Part shown: piece by piece, positions 6,208-10,547 of the stretch | Layout: every line of letters starts with the position of its first letter | Position numbering within the stretch: position 1 is the first letter of the stretch | Assembly (NCBI GenBank): GCA_034006575.1 | Contig: JAVESN010000059.1 | Coordinates: forward strand, 1-10,547 | Direction of reading: 5' to 3' | Source of the DNA: Methanimicrococcus sp034006575 | Lineage (GTDB): Archaea; Halobacteriota; Methanosarcinia; Methanosarcinales; Methanosarcinaceae | DNA: 10,547 nt | Position numbers and translations under genes: made by a program | Notes under the pieces: model-generated | What the model saw: only the letters and a program-made list of their open reading frames with translations | What the model was told of the DNA's origin: nothing | Database searches by the model: none

Positions 6208-6768
6208 AATATGGTTTAATTACAGATTGTTTTCGTCTAACCGAAATAATTTGAATGGATGAAAAATGATAACATGTTTCAAAAATTATTGCCCTTCTGA
6301 AAACCCTCTCTTCAAGACACTAATTTTTGTATTCCCGTCATTTTTCCATTTATTTATCTTATTTCACCCGGAATCAATCTCTGATTTTTTCCGACAAAAT
6401 ATGTGAAAACGAATGGCACAAAATTTGTGTCTCATTCAATCCTTAAAAAACAAAAACGTATAATCCACCCAAAAAACTTGAAAGCAGATAACTCCGAAAA
6501 AAAGTAAGCCGATTTGTTCACGCATATCGGCTTCTTTTCTTCAAAAACGTCAAACCTTTTCGTTTTGAATGGTGGTTATTATATATCGCGTTGCAATATT
6601 TGTTTTAACCGTCGGATTTAACTCCGCTCCGGATTTAATATCAATTTGACTGAACCTGAAACTCGGCTCTCACATTATGGCTTTCATAACAGCTTACACA
6701 TTAACGCGGCCCTACATTAACTACTCGGCTGAATCTTATCGGCTCTAAAAATATCGGTTTTAACATTA
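6208..6768. other. Gene-free intergenic stretch
   Basis: I find only very short frames here with no supporting ribosome binding site (for example a 26-codon frame at 6569 and a 13-codon frame near 6259). From about 6600 the sequence becomes phrase-like, with repeated fragments such as TTTAAC, ATTAAC, CTCGGCT and CGGCTCTA. It looks like old tandem repeats that have decayed. Confidence 0.5.
6501..6540 (+). terminator. Terminator-like hairpin with T-rich tail
   Basis: AAGCCGAT (6506-6513) pairs perfectly with ATCGGCTT (6526-6533) across a 12-nt loop. If one T is bulged out, AAAAG upstream pairs with CTTTT downstream to lengthen the stem. The right arm continues into CTTTTCTTC. It could end a plus-strand transcript or be part of a structured RNA. 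The arms are also recognisable on the minus strand, where the tail is less T-rich. Confidence 0.5.
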
Positions 6769-6953
6769 ACTTGAATTAAACCTTGACTTGAATAAATCTT
6801 GACTTGAATTAAACCTTGACTTGAATAAACTTTGACTAGAATTAAACCTTGACTTGAATTAAACCTTGACTTGAATAAATCTTGACTTGAATAAATCTTG
6901 ACTTGAATAAATCTTGACTTGAATAAATCTTGACTTGAACAAACCTTGACTTC
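6769..6953. repeat. 16/17-bp tandem repeat array upstream of feoA
   Basis: Eleven units begin at 6782, 6798, 6815, 6831, 6848, 6865, 6881, 6897, 6913, 6929 and 6945, after a partial unit at 6769. Two forms alternate: CTTGACTTGAATAAAT (16 bp) and CTTGACTTGAATTAAAC (17 bp). The right half is a pure run of the 16-bp form. The unit at 6831 has substitutions (TTTGACTAG). Stops interrupt the frames and the unit length is not a multiple of three, so it is not coding. Confidence 0.95.
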
Positions 6954-7009
6954 GGATTAACCAAGAGCGGCTCTATCTTGACCGGTTTTAACCTCAACGG
7001 GACTCTAAT

Positions 7010-7078
7010 CCCGACATCCGTTTAAACCCGACATCCGTTTAAACCCGACATCCGTTTAAACCCGACATCCGTTTAAAC
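7010..7078. repeat. 17-bp tandem repeat, four perfect copies
   Basis: CCCGACATCCGTTTAAA starts at 7010, 7027, 7044 and 7061, giving four identical head-to-tail copies. With the following C each unit contains the palindrome GTTTAAAC. It lies ~110 bp before the feoA start and shares its period, but not its sequence, with the array at 6769-6953. Confidence 0.95.
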
Positions 7079-7122
7079 CACGCATCGGCTCTAACATTCA
7101 TATTTGCTTAAACTTTCATATT

Positions 7123-7135
7123 AAGAATAATTCTT
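7123..7135. promoter_or_regulatory. Inverted repeat next to the feoA TATA region (possible operator)
   Basis: AAGAAT-A-ATTCTT is a perfect 6-bp inverted repeat with a single central base, about 6 bp before the TATA-like TTATATC. Position and size suit a dimeric regulator such as an archaeal DtxR-type iron repressor. The sequence does not match a DtxR consensus I can recall, so the regulator is unknown. Confidence 0.4.
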
Positions 7136-7140
7136 TAACG

Positions 7141-7162
7141 CTTATATCTACTCTATAAATTC
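7141..7162 (+). promoter_or_regulatory. feoA promoter region
   Basis: Two TATA-like elements lie close together: TTATATC (7142-7148) and CTATAAATT (7153-7161). A start ~25 bp after the first would give a leader of about 20 nt that retains the GTGATC ribosome binding site at 7180-7185, so I favour it. The second would give an almost leaderless RNA. Confidence 0.5.
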
Positions 7163-7188
7163 TATAATTGTCAAAATAAGTGATCGGC

Positions 7189-7461
7189 ATGACTAAAACT
7201 CTAAATACAGTTAAACCGGGCTGTTCTTGCAAAGTCGTAAACATCGGCGGCGATAATATTTTAAAAAATCGCTTGTTATGTATGGGCGTGACGCCGGGAA
7301 CGGTGATTCAGGTCGTTAAAGTGGCTCCCCTCGGAGATCCGATGGAATTAAAAATTCGAAAATACAATTTGTCCATCCGTAAAAATGAAGCGTCGAGTAT
7401 ATTTATTTCGGAAGACAACGGTTCTTGTTGCCCTCCCTCTTGTTTGAAAGGGGCGGATTAA
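7189..7461 (+). CDS. feoA: FeoA, ferrous iron transport accessory protein
   Basis: This is a small cytoplasmic SH3-like protein needed for, or modulating, iron uptake by FeoB. The 90 residues show the family pattern: the opening GCSCKVVNIGGD (11-22), LLCMGVTPGTVIQVVKVAPLGDP (29-51), then MELKIRKYNLSIRKNEAS, close to the classic FeoA GDPxxxxxxxYxLSLRKxEA signature. I prefer ATG 7189 over the in-frame GTG at 7180. GTGATC (7180-7185) matches the extended archaeal Shine-Dalgarno complementary to the 16S 3' end, so the GTG is better read as part of the ribosome binding site. The C-terminus ends with an extra Cys cluster, CCPPSC (80-85), beyond the normal domain. It is followed 2 bp later by feoB, so the two are co-transcribed and probably translationally coupled. 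Confidence 0.95.
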   Translation: MTKTLNTVKPGCSCKVVNIGGDNILKNRLLCMGVTPGTVIQVVKVAPLGDPMELKIRKYNLSIRKNEASSIFISEDNGSCCPPSCLKGAD

Positions 7462-7463
7462 GA

Positions 7464-9431
7464 TTGTCAAACGAAAAATATACGATTGCACTTGCCGGAA
7501 ATCCGAACAGCGGCAAAACGACTCTTTTTAATCGATTAACCAAATCCAATCAAAAAGTCGGAAATTGGCCGGGCGTCACCATTGAGAAAAAAACGGGATA
7601 TTATACGAAATCGAAATCCGGCGACCACGAAAAAGAAACCGTCAAGATAGTCGATTTACCCGGAATTTATTCTCTGACGCCTTATTCGTCCGAAGAGATC
7701 ATCGCCCGAAATTTCATCGTGGATGAAAATCCGGATTTGGTGATTAACATTGTTGACGCGACAAATTTGGAGCGCAACCTCTACTTGACCTTCCAGCTCA
7801 AAACATTGGGCTCTCCGATGATTATCGCGTTGAATATGATGGATGAAGTGGAACAAAACGAAACCGTGATTGATTTTGATAAATTGTCCGATATGCTGGG
7901 CGTTCCCGTCATTCCAATCTCGGCGATTGAAGGAAGCAGCTTATCTTCAAAAATCGCGAAAATGGCGGGCCATAAATCCTCCAAAATCGCCGCCGGCGGT
8001 ATTGACAAATTGATTCAAAAAGCAAATGATATTTTGGACCACGGGTACGAACAAGGCAAAACCATTCCCGCGTCCGGTCAAAAAGAAACAATTTCCGCCG
8101 AATCCTTTAAACGCGACAAATTTGATCCGTCCGTCTTAAAAACAGCCGATGAAATTGATTATGACGCGCATTCCGCCGAAATTTATGCGAAAATCGAAAA
8201 AATTGTTTCCGCAACCGTTCACGACGGCAAAATTCAAGTTCAACAGAACCGAACGGAAAAAATAGACCGCATTTTAACGAATAAATGGTTGGGACTTCCG
8301 ATATTCATTCTTTTAATGGCGATTGTTTTTCAACTTTCATTCGGATCCATCGGCTCTTCGATGACCGACGGGATTGACGCGTTTTTCAATGAAACGCTTG
8401 CCGAATTTATTGAGGGGTGGTTTACTTCCGCCGGAACGCCTTATTGGATGCAGGACATGGTTGTCAACGGCATTATTGCCGGTGTCGGCGCGATTTTAAC
8501 ATTCGTTCCTCAAATTGTGATTCTTTTCGTTTTCCTCACCCTTTTGGAAGATTCCGGATATATGGCGCGTGTGGCTTTTTTAATGGACCGCATTTTTAAA
8601 CACATCGGCCTTTCCGGAAAAAGTTTCATCCCGATGTTAATCGGATTCGGATGTTCCGTTCCGGCCGTCATGGCCGCTCGGACGCTTGACAATGAATCCG
8701 ATCGAAAAACAACAATTTTCATTACTCCGTTCATGTCCTGCGGTGCGCGCCTTCCGATTTATTTATTGTTTATCGGGGTTTTCTTCTCGGCTCATCAGGG
8801 CTTAATCATGTTGTTTTTATATCTTCTCGGAATTGTCGTCGCGATTTTTTCGGCGTGGCTCTTGAAAAAAACGGTGTTTAAGGGACCGTCGGCGCCGTTT
8901 ATTATGGAACTTCCGCCCTACCGTTTCCCGGATTTTTACACGTATATGAAGCACATTTGGGAAAAAACACGCGCATTCATCGTCCGAGCCGGAACGATCA
9001 TCTTGTTGGCCACCATTCTGATATGGTTCTGTCAAGGGTATGACTTTTCATTCGCGCCGGTTGAAGATTCGGCGGACAGTATCTTTGGTATAATCGGCAA
9101 TACGATTTCCCCGCTTTTCAAACCGCTCGGCTTTGGTGACTGGCGCGCTACAGTCGCACTCTTTACGGGATTCATCGCAAAGGAAGCCGTGGTTTCAACG
9201 ATTGAAATACTGTACACGCCGGAAGATTTTGAAATGTTGTTCACGCCGCTTGTGGCCTTGTCTTTCATGGTCTTTACATTGCTTTATTTGCCGTGTTTGG
9301 CCGCATTTGCCGCCACCAAACGCGAGCTCAACAGCTGGAAATTAGCCGTTTTAGCGGGCGCGTATCAGACAGGAATCGCTTTCATCGTTGCGTTTATTGT
9401 GTACCGTGTCGGGTTATTGTTCATGACATGA
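7464..9431 (+). CDS. feoB: FeoB, ferrous iron transporter with N-terminal GTPase
   Basis: This is a GTPase-coupled inner-membrane Fe(II) uptake protein of 655 residues from the TTG start. The G domain has GNPNSGKTT (G1, 12-20), Thr39 in GVTIEKK (G2), DLPG (G3, 64-67), NMMD (G4, 124-127) and SAI (G5, 153-155). A poorly conserved linker (~170-265) leads to the membrane part. This part contains both Gate motifs: GCSVPAVMAAR with Cys397, and MSCGARLPIY with Cys426. It ends with hydrophobic segments around 505-520, 560-580, 595-615 and 625-653. Length is within the normal 600-800 range. TTG at 7464 is chosen because it follows AAAGGGG by 10 nt, gives SNEKYTIALAGNPNSGKTT directly, and avoids overlap with feoA; an in-frame TTG at 7425 would overlap feoA by 37 bp. 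No key residue is missing, so it should be functional. Confidence 0.97.
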   Translation: MSNEKYTIALAGNPNSGKTTLFNRLTKSNQKVGNWPGVTIEKKTGYYTKSKSGDHEKETVKIVDLPGIYSLTPYSSEEIIARNFIVDENPDLVINIVDATNLERNLYLTFQLKTLGSPMIIALNMMDEVEQNETVIDFDKLSDMLGVPVIPISAIEGSSLSSKIAKMAGHKSSKIAAGGIDKLIQKANDILDHGYEQGKTIPASGQKETISAESFKRDKFDPSVLKTADEIDYDAHSAEIYAKIEKIVSATVHDGKIQVQQNRTEKIDRILTNKWLGLPIFILLMAIVFQLSFGSIGSSMTDGIDAFFNETLAEFIEGWFTSAGTPYWMQDMVVNGIIAGVGAILTFVPQIVILFVFLTLLEDSGYMARVAFLMDRIFKHIGLSGKSFIPMLIGFGCSVPAVMAARTLDNESDRKTTIFITPFMSCGARLPIYLLFIGVFFSAHQGLIMLFLYLLGIVVAIFSAWLLKKTVFKGPSAPFIMELPPYRFPDFYTYMKHIWEKTRAFIVRAGTIILLATILIWFCQGYDFSFAPVEDSADSIFGIIGNTISPLFKPLGFGDWRATVALFTGFIAKEAVVSTIEILYTPEDFEMLFTPLVALSFMVFTLLYLPCLAAFAATKRELNSWKLAVLAGAYQTGIAFIVAFIVYRVGLLFMT

Positions 9432-9451
9432 TATAAATAATCAAAATATTA

Positions 9452-9470
9452 AAAGAAATAATATATATAC
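9452..9470 (+). promoter_or_regulatory. TATA box for the two small genes after feoB
   Basis: AAAGAAATAATATATATAC combines a purine-rich BRE-like lead-in with a strong TATA element (9460-9469), 22 bp after the feoB stop. Transcription would begin near 9490 and give a ~100-nt leader before the 43-residue gene. That leader contains a GAGAAT (9495-9500) / ATTCTC (9516-9521) inverted repeat that could form a weak hairpin. The 157-bp AT-rich gap is much wider than the other spacings in this locus. Confidence 0.5.
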
Positions 9471-9588
9471 AAACATAAATAATAAAAATAAATAGAGAAT
9501 CTGTAAGTGAAAAATATTCTCATGAAATTGAGAGTTATTGATTCGCTTATTGATTCATTTATTTATGATTAAAAAGTGGAGATTAAAT

Positions 9589-9720
9589 ATGAAAGGAATC
9601 CATATTCAAAACAAAGATTTGTCGGGTATTCATTTCAACAGTGCCCACGCGGATGGAATTCACGTCGGCGTTCTTTTAAAACAACAAGAAGCAAAGCTTC
9701 TTTTTTATCAGGGGATTTAA
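9589..9720 (+). CDS. Small 43-residue protein with Gly-Ile-His repeats in the feo locus
   Basis: I do not recognise this protein as a named family. The 43 residues begin MKGIHIQNKDLSGIHFNSAH. The tripeptide Gly-Ile-His followed by a hydrophobic residue occurs at residues 3-6, 13-16 and 23-26, an exact 10-residue period, with a further His at 20. There is no signal peptide or membrane segment; the repeats look like short beta strands separated by polar turns. The ATG at 9589 is supported by GGAG (9578-9581) 7 nt upstream, and an in-frame TTG at 9538 lacks that support. The gene ends 2 bp before the next start, and its last codons contain that gene's AGGGGAT ribosome binding site. That tight coupling argues for a real gene. 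The regularly spaced histidines in an iron-uptake locus suggest metal contact, but this is inference. Confidence 0.7.
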   Translation: MKGIHIQNKDLSGIHFNSAHADGIHVGVLLKQQEAKLLFYQGI

Positions 9721-9722
9721 TC

Positions 9723-9938
9723 ATGGTTGACATCGCGTCTATTCTTCCGCAGCTTTTGGTTTACGCTTTGCTTCTTTTTGCGGCATTTATTTTATTCCGG
9801 CAAGTTCGAAGGCTTCTTCGCGGGGAAACCGGCTGTGTCGGTTGTCCGTCCGGCGGCGAATGCCCTATGGCTTCAAATTCTTGCTGCGACCAAAAAACGG
9901 AAAGCCACAAGGACGAATTAAAAATGATTAAAAAATAA
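9723..9938 (+). CDS. FeoB-associated Cys-rich membrane protein
   Basis: This is a 71-residue protein with one N-terminal transmembrane helix (about residues 5-25, ILPQLLVYALLLFAAFILF). A basic stretch follows (RQVRRLLRGE, 26-35), which by the positive-inside rule puts the tail in the cytoplasm. The tail has a cysteine cluster CVGCPSGGEC (38-47) and a CC pair (54-55). This architecture is that of the small FeoB-associated Cys-rich membrane proteins found beside feoB in many anaerobes, thought to take the place of or assist FeoC-like partners. The ATG at 9723 follows the 43-residue gene by 2 bp and has AGGGGAT upstream. A frame extended to an earlier in-frame ATG (9576) would overlap that gene and is unlikely. 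The cysteines could bind Fe(II) or an iron-sulfur cluster at the exit of FeoB; this is known only as a family-level proposal. Confidence 0.85.
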   Translation: MVDIASILPQLLVYALLLFAAFILFRQVRRLLRGETGCVGCPSGGECPMASNSCCDQKTESHKDELKMIKK

Positions 9939-9990
9939 CTGAAAACAAAATCCCGTTTCATTTATTTCAATATCGTTTATTTCAATGATT

Positions 9991-10008
9991 CGCCTTTTAT
10001 TTTTTAAA
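9991..10008 (+). terminator. T-rich tract after the feo locus
   Basis: CGCCTTTTATTTTTTAAAAT lies ~55 bp after the last feo-linked stop codon and has two T runs (4 and 6). Just before it TTTATTTCAAT appears twice (9961 and 9976). U-rich tracts of this kind commonly terminate archaeal transcripts. Confidence 0.45.
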
Positions 10009-10348
10009 ATACAATGATCCAACCGATTTCTTTAATGAATATTTATAATTTTTTTAAAGCAACACGATTGCTTGTTTTGAGAGATTTCCCGTTGCCAATC
10101 CGAAATTACCAAAGCAGGCAAATGTCCTTTCGGAAAAGAAATGAAACTTTTGACAGCCGCCTTTTCGTTTCATTTTCTTTTCCGATTTTTTTTCCTTTTC
10201 TTTTTTCCTTTTTTTGTTTTCAATTAAAAAGCGGCGCGCTAAACAGGGAATCCGAGGTTTGGTTTTTAAAAACGGAAATAAAAGCGAATGGCAATTTTTG
10301 ATTTGTGTTTGAAAAAGTAAAGTTGCCGACAGAAACACAGACTGCCAA
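10009..10348. other. Gene-free stretch with a T-rich block
   Basis: No frame here has a convincing start and composition. A frame from 10014 would encode 95 residues, but its second half is a poly-Phe/Ser artefact of the T/C-rich block at 10161-10220 and it has no clear ribosome binding site. That block (runs such as TTTTTTTT and CCTTTTTTTG) could act as a further plus-strand terminator. Confidence 0.5.
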
Positions 10349-10542
10349 CCAAGCGGCAAACACAAACGCGAAACCAAGCGGCAAACACAAACGCGAAACC
10401 AAGCGGCAAACGCAAACGCAAACCGAGCGGCAAACGCAAACACAAACCAAGCGGCAAACGCAAACGCAAACCAAGCGGCAAACGCAAACGCAAACCAAAC
10501 GGCAAACACAAACGCAAACCAAGCGGCAAACGCAAACGCAAA
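10349..10542. repeat. 24/25-bp tandem repeat array near the right edge
   Basis: Units begin CCAAGCGG (or a variant) at 10349, 10374, 10399, 10423, 10447, 10471, 10495 and 10519. The first two units are 25 bp and the rest 24 bp. A typical unit is CCAAGCGG followed by CAAACG, CAAACG and CAAA, so it has an internal hexamer rhythm. The plus strand contains no T from 10344 to the window end. All six frames are open over the 24-bp units, so openness is no evidence of coding, and the 25-bp units shift the frame. No plus-strand frame has a good start codon upstream. Confidence 0.92.
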
Positions 10543-10547
10543 CAAAA

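Noticed and set aside
5998..6219. 73-codon plus-strand frame upstream of the AIR-synthase gene
   Set aside because: It has no Shine-Dalgarno or promoter at suitable spacing, AT-driven composition (Phe/Lys/Asn) and no recognisable domain. It overlaps the likely minus-strand promoter.
6769..7078. CRISPR or coding repeat
   Set aside because: Units of 16-17 bp have no spacers, contain stop codons and are not multiples of three.
3885..7188. tRNA or other stable RNA genes in the large gaps
   Set aside because: I looked for T-loop-like GGTTCGA(A/T)TCC patterns and acceptor pairing and found none.
7425..7463. Earlier TTG start for FeoB
   Set aside because: It would add 13 residues before the G domain and overlap feoA by 37 bp. 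TTG 7464 has AAAGGGG at a workable distance and a normal FeoB N-terminus.
10014..10301. 95-codon plus-strand frame after the feo locus
   Set aside because: Its second half is poly-Phe/Ser from a T/C-rich tract. It has no ribosome binding site and no family resemblance.
10054..10545. Minus-strand frames of Phe-Ala-Trp or Val-Cys repeats at the right edge
   Set aside because: All frames are open over the 24-bp array, the first units have a 25-bp period that breaks the frame, and the downstream part is low-complexity lysine-rich sequence.

Overview
The window reads as the chromosome of a euryarchaeon, most likely a methanogen. The evidence is an archaeal exosome cluster (SBDS/SDO1, Rrp4, Rrp41, Rrp42), archaeal-type ribosome binding sites (GGAGG, GTGATC), TATA-like boxes ahead of genes, and a PurM-like AIR-synthase-related protein of a type I associate with methanogens. 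A Methanosarcinales relative (for instance a host-associated, AT-rich lineage) is my guess; no marker here proves it.

Layout. Positions 1-3884 (minus strand) hold the RNA-exosome block. Transcription runs from SBDS (3884-3183) to rrp4 (3079-1949), rrp41 (1900-320) and rrp42 (317 to beyond the left edge). Rrp41 and Rrp4 both have long charged C-terminal extensions built partly from 30-bp (10-residue) repeats. Rrp41's is about 285 residues and extremely acidic; Rrp4's is lysine/glutamate-rich. Positions 3885-4607 are gene-free: a degenerate 31-bp repeat, then eight full copies and a partial copy of a 44-bp repeat, where the proteasome alpha gene often stands in other archaeal exosome clusters. 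Positions 4608-5963 (minus) encode the AIR-synthase-related protein. Positions 5964-7188 are again without a convincing gene. They contain a strong TATA-like box, a terminator-like hairpin, a recurring CGGCTCTA motif and two tandem arrays of 16/17-bp period that lead into the feo promoter region.

Positions 7189-9938 (plus) form a ferrous-iron uptake locus: feoA, feoB (TTG start, 2 bp after feoA), an AT-rich gap with its own TATA box, a 43-residue protein in which Gly-Ile-His recurs every 10 residues, and a 71-residue FeoB-associated Cys-rich membrane protein 2 bp downstream. Positions 9939-10547 appear non-coding: T-rich tracts, then a T-free 24/25-bp repeat array that runs to about 5 bp from the right edge.

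The most notable features are the opposite-charge tails on two exosome subunits, the GIH-repeat mini-protein in an iron locus, and the number of unrelated tandem repeats (30, 30, 31, 44, 16/17, 17 and 24/25 bp) in 10.5 kb. I see no CRISPR array, insertion sequence, tRNA or rRNA.
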